Assembly: GCA_045586925.1 (NCBI GenBank)
Contig: JAZNBG010000012.1
Coordinates: 168,501-232,500, forward strand
From: SIG440 sp045586925
Lineage (GTDB): Bacteria > Bacillota > Clostridia > Monoglobales > Monoglobaceae
Length of the DNA: 64,000 nucleotides
Direction: 5' to 3'
Shown piece by piece: positions 25,121 to 35,351 of this stretch; the first letter of the stretch is position 1, and every line of letters begins with the position of its first letter. Below the pieces are notes generated by a model, which saw only the letters and a program-made list of their open reading frames with translations, made no database searches and was not told the origin of the DNA. A program made the position numbers and the translations under genes.

Positions 25121-25726
25121 ATGACAATTACCTATGAATTTGAAGGCTCACTTTATGTAAACGTAACAAACAGATGCAGCAATGATTGCATCTTTTGTCT
25201 GAGAAACAATCACGATAATGTAAACGGCAAGGACAATCTGTGGCTTGACCGCGAGCCAACAGTTGAAGAAATTAAAGCAGATTTTCAAAAACGTGATATG
25301 ACCAAATACAGCTCAATTGTATTCTGTGGCTACGGCGAGCCATTGATGCGTTTTGACGATTGTATGGAGGTTGCAAGATGGCTGAAGGAAAGCTATCCCC
25401 ACCTTCCTATTCGCATCAATACAAATGGTCAGGCAAACCTGATAGAAAAACGTGATGTTACGCCCGAATTTGAAGGCATTATCGACTCTGTTTCAATAAG
25501 TCTTAACGCTGCAAACGCAACACGATACGATGAAATCTGCAAAAGCTACTTTGGAGAGGCAGCGTTTGAGGGATTGCAGGAATTTGCACGACTTGCAAAA
25601 CGATATGTTCCTAAGGTTACTTTGTCTATCGTTGACCACGACATAACTGCCGAAGAAATTGATATCTGCCGCAGTATTGCAAAAAAATGCGGCGTTGATT
25701 TCAGGGTTCGTGCGTATATTGAATAA
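25121..25726 (+). CDS. TatD-linked radical SAM protein
   Basis: 201 aa from the ATG at 25121, chosen because GAAGGA lies 8 bases upstream (a GTG at 25100 also opens the frame). The cluster motif is C19xxxC23xxC26 (CSNDCIFC), then CGYGEPLMR for S-adenosylmethionine and INTNGQ. Length and sequence match the small radical SAM proteins associated with TatD-like DNases; no TatD gene is adjacent. Reaction unknown. Confidence 0.85.
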   Translation: MTITYEFEGSLYVNVTNRCSNDCIFCLRNNHDNVNGKDNLWLDREPTVEEIKADFQKRDMTKYSSIVFCGYGEPLMRFDDCMEVARWLKESYPHLPIRINTNGQANLIEKRDVTPEFEGIIDSVSISLNAANATRYDEICKSYFGEAAFEGLQEFARLAKRYVPKVTLSIVDHDITAEEIDICRSIAKKCGVDFRVRAYIE

Positions 25727-25750
25727 CATAACGAAAGGGCTGACTATATA

Positions 25751-26656
25751 ATGAGCAATGACTCATTTCAAATAAAACCTGTTACTCTGGAGTCAAAAGC
25801 GATTCTTGATTCGCATTTCAGGAAACACCGTTTCATAAACTCGGAGTTTACCTTTACCAATTTATTTATGTGGCAAAAATCCTATAATATCCGATATGCT
25901 GAAATTAACGGAAATTTGTGCATATTCTCTCAACACGGGAACGACCCCGAAAGCGTTAATCTGGCACCCTTGAACAACGATGCGACATCCGTTATTTATG
26001 AGCTTTTGAAGTATTTTAAGGAAATCGGTCAGGCTCCCTGCATCCGTCTTTTCGGCAAAGATCAGAAACGAATTATTAAAGAGGGTTTTCCTGATATGTT
26101 TAAGTACGAAAAGGACATTGATTCCTTTGACTATGTATATAGTGTTCAGGACTTGATAAATCTCCCCGGCGGAAAGTACCACGCAAAACGCAACCATATC
26201 AACAAATTTAAGTCGCTGTATAACTACCAATATCACACAACGACCCCCGACTTTCGTGAAGATTGTCGCGAAATGTTTATTCGCTGGTGCGAAACTAAGC
26301 GTGACAGTATCACAAACATTGACGAGCAACTTGAGGCAGTTAACCGTCTGCTTGATAACTGGGAAGACCTTGACATTGCAGGTGGTTGTCTGACTGTTGA
26401 CGAAAAAATGGTAGCCTTTTCGTTTGGCGAGGTGCTGTGCTATCCCGAGTCAATCGTGGTAATTCATCTTGAACACGCAGACACCGACTATCAGGGAAGC
26501 TTTCCTATGATAAATCAACAGTTTCTTGAGCATCAATGGTCGGATTTTAAATTGGTCAACCGTGAAGAAGATATGGGCCTTGAAGGTCTGCGAAAGGCAA
26601 AAAAATCATATTATCCTGTATTAATGGCCGAAAAATATATTGCAACATTGAAATAA
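25751..26656 (+). CDS. DUF2156 (phosphatidylglycerol lysyltransferase-like) protein
   Basis: 301 aa. Residues about 20-290 match the DUF2156 GNAT-like fold found at the C-terminus of MprF lysyl-lipid synthases: FRKHRFINSEFTFTNLFMW, KYHAKRNHINKFKS, and the terminal DMGLEGLRKAKKSYYPV. There is no membrane flippase part. Stand-alone DUF2156 proteins probably transfer an aminoacyl or acyl group, but the substrate is unknown. It follows the radical SAM gene by 24 bases. Confidence 0.85.
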   Translation: MSNDSFQIKPVTLESKAILDSHFRKHRFINSEFTFTNLFMWQKSYNIRYAEINGNLCIFSQHGNDPESVNLAPLNNDATSVIYELLKYFKEIGQAPCIRLFGKDQKRIIKEGFPDMFKYEKDIDSFDYVYSVQDLINLPGGKYHAKRNHINKFKSLYNYQYHTTTPDFREDCREMFIRWCETKRDSITNIDEQLEAVNRLLDNWEDLDIAGGCLTVDEKMVAFSFGEVLCYPESIVVIHLEHADTDYQGSFPMINQQFLEHQWSDFKLVNREEDMGLEGLRKAKKSYYPVLMAEKYIATLK

Positions 26657-26737
26657 TCAGGCAAAATTAAATATCATAATCCGGACAACTTGTGAATACA
26701 GTATAATGAATACTATATTCGCAAGGAGCGTGACAAA

Positions 26738-27004
26738 ATGCATTTTGATATAACTTCAATTCTGGCATATGCCGCAGGACTTGTGCTGATGTTTGTTTTT
26801 TGCCGGATATTTATAAAACCAATCAAATGGCTGCTTAAACTTCTTATTAATGGAGTTTTAGGCGGTCTTATCCTGGCGGCAGTAAACTTTGTGGGCGGTT
26901 TTGCAGGAATTACCATACTTATCAATCCTTTGTCTGCCTTGCTTGCGGGACTTTTGGGTGTCCCCGGAGTCATTCTTGTTATAATTCTTCAATATATCTT
27001 TTAG
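26738..27004 (+). CDS. bofA: BofA-like pro-sigma-K processing inhibitor family protein
   Basis: 88 aa, three hydrophobic segments and the BofA pattern KPIKWLLKLLINGVLGG then a C-terminal NPLSALLAGLLGVPGV. In Bacillus BofA holds the SpoIVFB protease inactive in the outer forespore membrane until sigma-K is needed. Its presence supports a spore-forming lineage. GCAAGGAGCGTGACAAA gives a strong ribosome binding site. The gene stands alone. Confidence 0.88.
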   Translation: MHFDITSILAYAAGLVLMFVFCRIFIKPIKWLLKLLINGVLGGLILAAVNFVGGFAGITILINPLSALLAGLLGVPGVILVIILQYIF

Positions 27005-27010
27005 AAACCT

Positions 27011-27048
27011 AAGGAGCTGTTGCGAAACATTTAACGCAACAGCCCCTT
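27011..27048 (+). terminator. Hairpin between the convergent bofA and UPF0182 genes
   Basis: AAGGAGCTGTTGCG (27011-27024) pairs with CGCAACAGCCCCTT (27035-27048), one mismatch. The T-run is weak, so it is a probable shared terminator only. Confidence 0.5.
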
Positions 27049-27055
27049 CATATTA

Positions 27056-29815
27056 TTACTCTTTCAGGCTCTCTTCAAGCTGATTTATTGATTGTTCCAA
27101 AGCAGTCATAGATTCACCAAAAGCATTCCAGTTACCTTCGGCATTAGCCTTTTTTGCACGTCTGAATTCATCAACAACCTTTTTTGCAATACTGTCATAA
27201 TCTAAATCTTCGTCCATCGCATCTTCTGCTTCCGGTTTTTCATCAATCGAAGGTGTTTCGGTATTTTGCGGTGCCTTCTCTCCAAATAAAGCATACAAAG
27301 CTTCTTCAAGACTGCTCTTCATAACAATTTTCTCGTCATACGCAACCACTACCTGCTTGAGTTCGGGAAGAGTAGACTGATTGCTTGAAGCAATATAGAT
27401 AGGTTCCACATAAAGAATTGAATCCTCAATTGGCACAACAATCATATTGCCGCGGATAACCTTAGAGCCACCCTGACTCCACAAATTAAGTTCTTTTGAG
27501 ATATCCATATCCGAATTAATGCGGTTTTCAATCTGCAACGGTCCATAAACATTCATATCCTTGGGGAACTTATAAACCTGCAGCTTTCCATAGCTTTCCC
27601 ATTCGTTGCAAACTGCAAGCCAAGCCACCATATTATCCTTATTGGTAAGTGTGTATGGCACAGTAAGCAAAAGTTCAGCATTCTCCCGTCCTTCAAGACG
27701 CATCATATTATAATATGCCGCAATTTCTTTTGGCTCGGTAGCGTTTCCGTATCTTTCCTTTGCAATAGCCCACGTATCGTTTTTATTATAAAATGTTGTG
27801 GGGTTGGATATGTGATACTTGCCATAAACATCAGATTGCACCTTAAACATATATTCAGGATATTTTATGTGCGCCTTTATTCCGTCAGGAACTTCCTTGT
27901 CAGAAAACAACTGAGGATAGATTGCTCTGTAATTTCTTACCAGAGGGTCAGTTTCGTCTGCAACATAAAATGTCACATCACCGTTATATGCATCAACCAC
28001 CACTTTGACGGAATTGCGTATATAGTTAAATTCTCCGTTATAGCTTTGTGCATAAGGATATGCATTGGTTGTCGTATATGCGTCAATAACCCATTTTAAA
28101 GAGCCGTCATCATCGATAATCATATATGGGTCGGTATCATATTTAAAAAATGGAGCAACAGTCTTTACCCTATCAAGAATATTGCGATTAATTAAAATTC
28201 TACTATTACTTGAAACCAAATCTGAAACCAAAAGTCTTATATCCCCATACTTTGCGGCAAAAATAATTCTGTTAAGCAAATTCAACTTAAGACCGCCGCT
28301 TCCGTCGTATGAAAATTCAATATCCTCCTGACCTTCAGAATAGTCAAGCTCCTTGTATTTTTCGTTGCCTACAACAACATAGTCGTGGGTCAGCTCGCCG
28401 TAATAAATTCTTGGTTGCTTAATTTGAGGTATTCCTTCCGCTGACCTCGGCGGAATATCCTTTATCAAGAACTGTGGCTGTCCCTGACTTGTTACCTCGT
28501 TTATAACATTCATTGTCACACCAAAACCGTGAGTATATCTTAAAGTACGGTTGATATATGTGTCGGCACTGTCACTTAAATTCTCCTTGGTAATTTCACG
28601 GGGTGTTATTGCCACAGCCGTCTTTTTGCCATTGATTTCATAGGGCACAATATCTGTTTCGTTAAATGTGTAATAATTCCTTATGCCCTGTATCTGATTA
28701 AGCACAGTTAAATTGGCTGATAAATCAAGAATTCTTATATTATCAGTAACCTCGCTGTGCTGCCTGATAGTTTCTGCAGTAAGGTCATTTTTCACATCAA
28801 ATTCAACTTCCGAGATGTCGTCAAGACCGTATGCCGCCTGAGTATATTCAATATTTGCAGCAATGTTCTCCTGCTCACGTATTACCTCGTTGGGTGATAC
28901 AACAATTGTCTGTACCGCAAAAGATACTACAACTGCCAGCAGCCAGAACGCAGGATAAACCAAAATTGCTTTTATTGCCCGTGCCTTTTTTGCTTTCGCA
29001 AGAAAAACTGCAGACGCAACAATTATCGCAATCAGCAAAAACGGTGCCACACGGTAATAGGTAAGCCATATAGTTTTGGCAGTAAATCCCGCACCGCTAA
29101 GTTCGCCAAAGCTGTCATATAAAATATTTTCAGCTTTAAGAATGTATGCAAGGCAGTTTATTGCCAGCAATATGCCAATATTAACATAGTTATGAAAGGC
29201 AACAGCCTTAAAGCTCAACAATTCCTTGCCCGAATAATCGCTGAATACGGCACCAAAAAACCAGTATGCAACCAGTACAAACCCTGTTACAAACAACCAT
29301 ATACTGAAAACAGAATCTGAAAGAGCCACAAGAAATGGTCTTTGGAATATAAAATAGCCTATGTCCCTGCCAAAAACCGGGTCAACTTTGCCAAACCACT
29401 GCGGATTGGCAAACGACAAAAACCTTTCGCTTAATGAACTGCTTACCATTCCACCAAGAACAAGAGCTACAACAAACCCAAGAAGTAATGAAACCTTCAA
29501 GGAATTAAAAATTCCACGCTCAATATTTAGTACCGCAAAATTTCGTCTTAAAAACAAAATACTCAAAGTCACAGCAAAAAATATACACGCAATGCTTATC
29601 CCCTGCACAACAAGTCGTGTAAAAAGGTTTTTGAAGAATATGGAAACATACTGGGTACCAATTTCCATTACCCTAAGATATTCCATAAATCCGCGGCCAA
29701 CATAATAAATTAAAATAACAGCAATCGCCGCAACAAGATAGATGGTAAGTTTTTTTACAAATCTACCATTCTGCCCGTCGCTGTTTTCTTTTTTGAAGCC
29801 TTTAATATCAATCAT
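27056..29815 (-). CDS. UPF0182 family membrane protein
   Basis: 919 aa. Seven or so membrane helices in the first 310 residues, then a large extracytoplasmic domain (about 320-850) with family motifs such as LNQIQGIRNYYTFNETDIVPY and KPRIYYGELT, and an acidic coiled-coil C-terminal tail with KKVVDEFRRAKKANAEGNW. UPF0182 proteins are widespread in Firmicutes and Actinobacteria with no known function. Its start overlaps the ftsY stop by four bases, so it belongs to the smc-ftsY transcript. Confidence 0.9.
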   Translation of the reverse strand: MIDIKGFKKENSDGQNGRFVKKLTIYLVAAIAVILIYYVGRGFMEYLRVMEIGTQYVSIFFKNLFTRLVVQGISIACIFFAVTLSILFLRRNFAVLNIERGIFNSLKVSLLLGFVVALVLGGMVSSSLSERFLSFANPQWFGKVDPVFGRDIGYFIFQRPFLVALSDSVFSIWLFVTGFVLVAYWFFGAVFSDYSGKELLSFKAVAFHNYVNIGILLAINCLAYILKAENILYDSFGELSGAGFTAKTIWLTYYRVAPFLLIAIIVASAVFLAKAKKARAIKAILVYPAFWLLAVVVSFAVQTIVVSPNEVIREQENIAANIEYTQAAYGLDDISEVEFDVKNDLTAETIRQHSEVTDNIRILDLSANLTVLNQIQGIRNYYTFNETDIVPYEINGKKTAVAITPREITKENLSDSADTYINRTLRYTHGFGVTMNVINEVTSQGQPQFLIKDIPPRSAEGIPQIKQPRIYYGELTHDYVVVGNEKYKELDYSEGQEDIEFSYDGSGGLKLNLLNRIIFAAKYGDIRLLVSDLVSSNSRILINRNILDRVKTVAPFFKYDTDPYMIIDDDGSLKWVIDAYTTTNAYPYAQSYNGEFNYIRNSVKVVVDAYNGDVTFYVADETDPLVRNYRAIYPQLFSDKEVPDGIKAHIKYPEYMFKVQSDVYGKYHISNPTTFYNKNDTWAIAKERYGNATEPKEIAAYYNMMRLEGRENAELLLTVPYTLTNKDNMVAWLAVCNEWESYGKLQVYKFPKDMNVYGPLQIENRINSDMDISKELNLWSQGGSKVIRGNMIVVPIEDSILYVEPIYIASSNQSTLPELKQVVVAYDEKIVMKSSLEEALYALFGEKAPQNTETPSIDEKPEAEDAMDEDLDYDSIAKKVVDEFRRAKKANAEGNWNAFGESMTALEQSINQLEESLKE

Positions 29816-30741
29816 TCGGTTTCTCCCCCGTCTGTTTCTATGAGAGCATCTACAAAATTCATCGGGCTGAATTCTTCAAGGTCATCCACCTTTTCGCCAA
29901 GACCGATAAGTTTTACCGGAATGTTATATTCATTTTTGATTGCAAACACAATACCGCCCTTGGCAGTACCATCAAGCTTGGTAAGAATAATTCCCGTAAT
30001 GTCAGCAGCCTCTTTAAACTGTTTTGCCTGAGAAACTGCATTTTGTCCGGTTGTGGCATCAAGCACCAACAGAACCTCCTTTGACGAATCAGGAAGCTCG
30101 TTATTTAAAATTCTGTAGATTTTTTTAAGCTCATCCATTAAATTCTTTTTATTATGCAATCTGCCTGCAGTATCACACAGCAAAATATCGGCACCACGAT
30201 TTTTTGCAGCCCCTACTGCATCATAAATTACCGCAGCAGGATCAGACCCTTCCTGTTGCTTTATAATCTCTGCATCAGCACGCTCTGCCCATACCTCAAG
30301 CTGCTCGATTGCCGCCGCACGGAATGTATCCGCCGCCGCAATAACAACCTTTTTCCCCATCTGCTTGTACATATAAGCCAGCTTTCCGATTGAAGTAGTT
30401 TTTCCCACACCATTTACGCCGATAACCATAATTACCGCAGGCGTCCCCTGAAGCTGAACAGAATTGTCGCCTTCGGTAAGGATTTCAGCAAGGATATTTT
30501 TAAGTTCCTGCTTAACCTGTTCGCCCTCTGTGATGTGCTTTTCCTTTATGGCATCTCTTAATCTGTCGATAATATCTGTTGAGGTTTCAACCCCCAAATC
30601 TGCCATAATCAAAATTTCTTCAAGCTCTTCAAGCAAATCTTCGTCTACAGACCTAAAGCTTTTAATAGCATCTTCAATTCTTTCGCTGAGCACTTCTTTG
30701 GTTTTGCTCAGGCTTTCTTTTAATTTTCCGAATAATCCCAT
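29812..30741 (-). CDS. ftsY: Signal recognition particle receptor FtsY
   Basis: 309 aa. N-terminal helical N domain with a short acidic lead, then the SRP GTPase G domain: G1 GVNGVGKTTS (108-117), DTAGRLHN, TKLDGTAKGG and the C-terminal GLGEKVDDLEEF. It docks SRP-ribosome complexes at the membrane for co-translational insertion. The long A domain of E. coli is absent, as usual in Firmicutes. Its ATG overlaps the smc stop (TAATG). Confidence 0.96.
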   Translation of the reverse strand: MGLFGKLKESLSKTKEVLSERIEDAIKSFRSVDEDLLEELEEILIMADLGVETSTDIIDRLRDAIKEKHITEGEQVKQELKNILAEILTEGDNSVQLQGTPAVIMVIGVNGVGKTTSIGKLAYMYKQMGKKVVIAAADTFRAAAIEQLEVWAERADAEIIKQQEGSDPAAVIYDAVGAAKNRGADILLCDTAGRLHNKKNLMDELKKIYRILNNELPDSSKEVLLVLDATTGQNAVSQAKQFKEAADITGIILTKLDGTAKGGIVFAIKNEYNIPVKLIGLGEKVDDLEEFSPMNFVDALIETDGGETE

Positions 30742-33700
30742 TATTCTGCCACCTCGTCAATATTTAATGATAACAATTTGGATATACCTTTCTCTTGCAT
30801 GGTTACACCATAAAGAATATTTGCGGCCTCCATTGTACCGCGTCTGTGAGTTACAACAATAAACTGTGATTTTTGACTGTACTTCTTCAGATAGTCGGCA
30901 TAGCGGTATACGTTGATGTCATCAAGAGCCGCCTCAATTTCGTCAAGAATACAAAACGGCGTTGGTCTAACTTTAAGTATTGCAAAAAGCAGTGCAATTG
31001 CAGTAAAGGCTCTTTCACCACCCGAAAGCAACGTAAGACTCTGCAGTTTTTTGCCCGGAGGCTGTGCAATAATTTCAACGCCCGTTTCCATAATATCATC
31101 AGGGTCGGCAAGTTCAAGATACGCCTGCCCTCCGCCAAAGAGTTCGCGGAATACGCTATTAAAGTTCTTGCTGATGATTTCAAACTGCTCGGAGAACTGT
31201 TTTTTCATAATTCCCATCATTTCGTCAATTATTTTTTCAAGCTCTCCCTTTGCTTTTTCAAGGTCTACCGTCTGCTCGGTAAGGAAGTCAAAACGCTCCT
31301 TTACCATTTTATATTCTTCAATTGAATCAATATTAATATTTCCAAGAGCCTTTATTTTACTCTTCAGCTCCGAAATTTTTGCAGTCGCTTCCTTTAGATT
31401 AAGTTCTTCATCGGTTTTCATCTTCTGAGCATCACTGAAGGTAAGTTCATATTCTTCCCACAGATACTCAAACAAGCCATCAAGGTCGCCCTCGCACTTG
31501 GCTTTTGAGCCTTCAATCTTAGTCTTTTGCTGACCTAATGAATACATCTTTTCACGGATATTTTTTACATCCTCCTGCAAATCTTTTGTCCTCTGGTCAG
31601 TTTCTTTACGAGTTTCGCCCAGTTGGGTCAGCTTGTTTTCAAGTTCAACTGTGTGTAAACCTATCTTTTCAAGCTTTTCACGATTGGTTGCAATTTCGCA
31701 GTTTAAGCTGTTAATTTTTTCATTAAACGCATCAATCTCTGCCCGCTTAATGTCGTTATCTTCAAGGATTGAAGCCTTTTCAGCTTTGACAGACTCCAGT
31801 CTTTCATTCTGAACATCAATATCCTTTTGATTTGCACTTTCATCAATACGCAGATTTATCAGTAAGTCTTGAAGTTCCTTTACCTTGTTCGCAATTTCTT
31901 CTGACTCAAGCTGCTTTGAATCTGTCTCGCATCGCAGCTTTAATACACTTGCTTCAAGGTCATCGGCGGTTTTGTTGCAAAGGTCAATATCCGCATTAAT
32001 TTCGGCGGTGCGATCTTCAATTGTCTTTGCCTCTTGCAGAAGCTGATTTTTGCGTTCCTCTGCTGCCTCAAGATATGTACGGCTGTGGTCAGAATCCGCT
32101 TTTGCTCTTATGTATTCCTCATTTTTTGCGGATATCAATACTCTTGCATTTTCTGCACGATTGATACTTTCCTGCAAGTTTTTTGCAATCTCAGCCTTAT
32201 CGCTTTCGATGCTTTCAAGTTGTTTTTTCAGTTTGTCAATTTCTGAGGTCAAAGTTTCTATTTCTGCCGCTCTTGACAAAAATCCTGAATTTTTTCCCAA
32301 TGTACCACCACTCATTGCACCTCCGGGCTGCATAACTTCGCCCTCTATGGTTACAATCTTAAACTTGTGCCCACACTTTGCCGCCATTGCAATTGCGTTG
32401 TCGATGTGGTCCACCACAACAGTTCCGCCAAGAATACTGCCAACAACGTCCTCATACTTACTGTCATAGTCAACAATATCCTGAGCAAGCGCAATAAATC
32501 CCTTCATCTTATCTGCGCCCTGAAGGTCGATGTTTCGTGGCTTTGATGTTGAAATAGGCATAAAGGTTGCCCTGCCCAGTTTTCCCGCTTTCAGGAAATT
32601 AATTGCTGCCTTGGCATCCTGCTCGGTTTCGGTTACAATATTCTGATTTACCGAAATCATTGCAACTTCAATAGCTGTCACATACTTTTTTTCGGTAGAT
32701 ATCAGCTTTGAAACAGGTCCATAAATCTTTGCATTTTTAAGAGAGCCATCCGCATGGGCTGTCATAATTTCCTTAACACTGCGGTTATAGCCCTCGTAAT
32801 CGTTCTCCATATCTTCAAGCACGCTTTTACGTGAATTATTGCGGCTAAGCTCTGCAAGAGTCAGATTGCGTTTTTCGTTTAGTTCATCGCTCTTTTCCTG
32901 ATATTCCTTTACCTCCTTTTCAGCAAGCTCGGCATCTGCCTTTATAGCATCAAATTCTGCCGTCAGCTTCGCAAGAGCCGCCTCTATTATTTTATTGTTG
33001 TCATCTATACGGTTATGCTCAATGTTGTGTCTTTCAAGTTCTTCGTCAACATTGCGGCGCTCTCTCTCAAAATTCTCCAACAAAATATTATAGTTTGCCA
33101 CCTTGCTGCGAAGGTCGCTAATTTCAGAGGTTTTCTCTATTATTTCGTCCTTAAGGCTTTCAAGTCTGTCATTGTTGCCCTCAAATATAGAATTATTCTT
33201 TTCAAATTCTGCCTCTGCCGTCTGAATTTTTTCAAGCAATGCATTGTGCTTTTCATTAAGTTCGGCTTGTTCTTTAATATATCCGTCAATCAGTTCGTCA
33301 AGCTGACCAATGCCACGCTCACTCTTTGCTATTTCGTCGGTAATTCTTTGGATATTTTCTTTGCAGTGTTCAATATTTGCAAGTCCCAAAGAAATGTGCT
33401 GATTTTCTTCTGCGGTTTCGTCCGCTGCCGTCCTTTGGGCAGTACGACAATTTTCCATTTCTTCTTCGATTTTCTCAATCTCAGCATACATCTGTTGTGT
33501 AAGCTGTTCTTTATCGTCAATTTCCTTCTGCAAAAGGTCAATGCTGTTGGAAACGCCGTCCAGACGACGTTCGATTTCAACAAGCTCGGCACGGTACTTT
33601 ATAATGGACGCAACCGAAACGTTAACATCAATAATTCTCAGTTCATCACGGAGGTTAAGATATTTTTTTGCCTTTTCAGACTGAACACGCAAAGGTTCAA

Positions 33701-34304
33701 GCTGTCCTGATAGTTCTGACATAATATCGTTTACACGGGTCAGATTGTCGTTTGTCTTTTCAAGTTTCTTTTCTGCCTCGTTTTTGCGATACTTATACTT
33801 GGTGATGCCTGCCGCTTCTTCAAATATACGGCGTCTGTCCTCGGATTTATTGCTTAGGATTTCGTCAATTTTGCCCTGACCGATTATAGAATAACCTTCT
33901 CTGCCCAAACCTGTATCCATAAACAACTCGTGTATATCCTTAAGACGGCAAGCGGCGTGGTTAATAAAATACTCACCCTCGCCATTGCGGTACACACGAC
34001 GGGTAATAACAACCTCTTCATAGTCAACAGGGAGTGCCCCTTCGCTGTTGTCAAGTGTCAGCGAAACTTCCGCAAAACCCTGTGGCTTTCGCACCTCGGT
34101 ACCTGCGAAAATAACATCCTCCATACGGCTGCCACGAAGTGAACGTACGCTTTGTTCACCCATAACCCAACGTATAGCATCAGAAATATTACTCTTTCCA
34201 GAGCCATTTGGCCCGACAATCGCAGTTATACCCGAATTAAAATCAAGATATATTTTGTCAGCAAAGGACTTAAACCCTTGCATTTCAACACTTTTAAGAT
34301 GCAA
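30741..34304 (-). CDS. smc: Chromosome segregation protein SMC
   Basis: 1187 aa, full length. Walker A GPNGSGKSN (31-39), two long coiled coils, hinge at about 500-670 with the GGxxGG-type VMQPGGAMSGG, signature LLSGGERAFTAIALLFA and Walker B FCILDEIEAALDD. Forms the condensin-like complex with ScpA/ScpB that compacts and segregates the chromosome. First gene of the smc-ftsY-UPF0182 unit. Confidence 0.97.
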   Translation of the reverse strand: MHLKSVEMQGFKSFADKIYLDFNSGITAIVGPNGSGKSNISDAIRWVMGEQSVRSLRGSRMEDVIFAGTEVRKPQGFAEVSLTLDNSEGALPVDYEEVVITRRVYRNGEGEYFINHAACRLKDIHELFMDTGLGREGYSIIGQGKIDEILSNKSEDRRRIFEEAAGITKYKYRKNEAEKKLEKTNDNLTRVNDIMSELSGQLEPLRVQSEKAKKYLNLRDELRIIDVNVSVASIIKYRAELVEIERRLDGVSNSIDLLQKEIDDKEQLTQQMYAEIEKIEEEMENCRTAQRTAADETAEENQHISLGLANIEHCKENIQRITDEIAKSERGIGQLDELIDGYIKEQAELNEKHNALLEKIQTAEAEFEKNNSIFEGNNDRLESLKDEIIEKTSEISDLRSKVANYNILLENFERERRNVDEELERHNIEHNRIDDNNKIIEAALAKLTAEFDAIKADAELAEKEVKEYQEKSDELNEKRNLTLAELSRNNSRKSVLEDMENDYEGYNRSVKEIMTAHADGSLKNAKIYGPVSKLISTEKKYVTAIEVAMISVNQNIVTETEQDAKAAINFLKAGKLGRATFMPISTSKPRNIDLQGADKMKGFIALAQDIVDYDSKYEDVVGSILGGTVVVDHIDNAIAMAAKCGHKFKIVTIEGEVMQPGGAMSGGTLGKNSGFLSRAAEIETLTSEIDKLKKQLESIESDKAEIAKNLQESINRAENARVLISAKNEEYIRAKADSDHSRTYLEAAEERKNQLLQEAKTIEDRTAEINADIDLCNKTADDLEASVLKLRCETDSKQLESEEIANKVKELQDLLINLRIDESANQKDIDVQNERLESVKAEKASILEDNDIKRAEIDAFNEKINSLNCEIATNREKLEKIGLHTVELENKLTQLGETRKETDQRTKDLQEDVKNIREKMYSLGQQKTKIEGSKAKCEGDLDGLFEYLWEEYELTFSDAQKMKTDEELNLKEATAKISELKSKIKALGNINIDSIEEYKMVKERFDFLTEQTVDLEKAKGELEKIIDEMMGIMKKQFSEQFEIISKNFNSVFRELFGGGQAYLELADPDDIMETGVEIIAQPPGKKLQSLTLLSGGERAFTAIALLFAILKVRPTPFCILDEIEAALDDINVYRYADYLKKYSQKSQFIVVTHRRGTMEAANILYGVTMQEKGISKLLSLNIDEVAE

Positions 34305-34407
34305 AAAAATTACCTCCTCTTTGGAAGCACCTGTGCACTCCCGCTGATGTAAAACTATATTTATATGCCAAAAGGCACCATTCCACCAAGATAAAATATG
34401 ACATTTT

Positions 34408-34436
34408 ATTATAACATAATTTCCAGCTCTTGTAAA
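34408..34436 (-). promoter_or_regulatory. Promoter of smc-ftsY-UPF0182
   Basis: Minus-strand TTTACA (34436-34431), 17-base spacer, TATAAT (34413-34408), about 100 bases before smc. Confidence 0.8.
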
Positions 34437-34455
34437 GAATTTATTTAACGAAAAA

Positions 34456-34483
34456 CGCCAACTATACCAATGTATAGCTGGCG
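34456..34483 (-). terminator. Terminator of the holB-ricT unit
   Basis: Stem CGCCAACTATAC / GTATAGCTGGCG with a 4-base loop, followed on the minus strand by TTTTTCG, just after the ricT stop. Confidence 0.85.
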
Positions 34484-34490
34484 CATAATT

Positions 34491-35351
34491 CTAATTTTCC
34501 TTAAGTTCTTCGGGGATTTCTTCGATATGTTCGGACTTACCCTTTTTTAGAATTTTTACATCCTTTGAGTCCAGAATTTTAAACACCGGCTCTTCAGGTG
34601 TGCCGAACTTAGCCTTAATAAGACCTTTAAGGACAAATACCTCGGTAACTGTGCCCCGCTGACCTTCATATTCAATCAAAGAGCCCTTGCCGGGCACCTT
34701 TTTAAGAAGGTCTTCGTATGCAGGCTGCTCGTACTCTAAACAGCACATAAGTCTGCCACAAATACCCGAAATCTTGGTAGGATTAAGTGACAAGCCCTGA
34801 TCTTTTGCCATTCTGATAGACACGGAATGAAAATCATTAAGAAAGCTTGAGCAACACAGTGGTCTGCCGCAAATACTTATTGCACCCAGAGTCTTTGCCT
34901 CATCACGAACGCCCATCTGCCTAAGTTCAATTCTGGTACGGAAAATCCCTGCCAGAGTTTTTACCAGTTCACGAAAGTCAACCCTTCCGTCTGCGGTAAA
35001 ATAAAACAAGATTTTGCTTCCGTCAAAAGTATACTCTGTATCGATAAGCTTCATATTCAGATTATGCTCCTGAATTTTCTTTACCGCAATATCAAATGCT
35101 TCTTTTTCCTTCGCCTTGTTTTTTTCAAGTTTTTCAAAGTCTGCCGGTGTCGCCTTGCGAATTATTGATTTAAGAGGTGCTACAATTTCGCTATCCTCAA
35201 CCTCTTTATTCTTAACTGCAACAAAACCGAATTCCACACCTCTTGATGTTTCAACAACAACGCCATCATCGGTGCTGAACTTTTGCCCCTTGGGGTCAAA
35301 GTAATAAATCTTGCCGGCTTTATTAAATTTAACACCTATAACCTCAGTCAT
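34491..35351 (-). CDS. ricT: PSP1-domain protein RicT/YaaT
   Basis: 286 aa. The PSP1 C-terminal domain carries conserved cysteine pairs in SICGRPLCCSSFL and ISGICGRLMCCLEYE, which hold an iron-sulfur cluster in the Bacillus RicA-RicF-RicT complex that promotes RNase Y function, sporulation and competence. The start overlaps the holB stop by eight bases, the same neighbourhood as yaaT beside holB in Bacillus. Confidence 0.92.
   Translation of the reverse strand: MTEVIGVKFNKAGKIYYFDPKGQKFSTDDGVVVETSRGVEFGFVAVKNKEVEDSEIVAPLKSIIRKATPADFEKLEKNKAKEKEAFDIAVKKIQEHNLNMKLIDTEYTFDGSKILFYFTADGRVDFRELVKTLAGIFRTRIELRQMGVRDEAKTLGAISICGRPLCCSSFLNDFHSVSIRMAKDQGLSLNPTKISGICGRLMCCLEYEQPAYEDLLKKVPGKGSLIEYEGQRGTVTEVFVLKGLIKAKFGTPEEPVFKILDSKDVKILKKGKSEHIEEIPEELKEN

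Noticed and set aside
33015..33710. Plus-strand ORF opposite smc
   Set aside because: Antisense shadow of the SMC coiled coil; Phe/Cys-rich product and no start signals.
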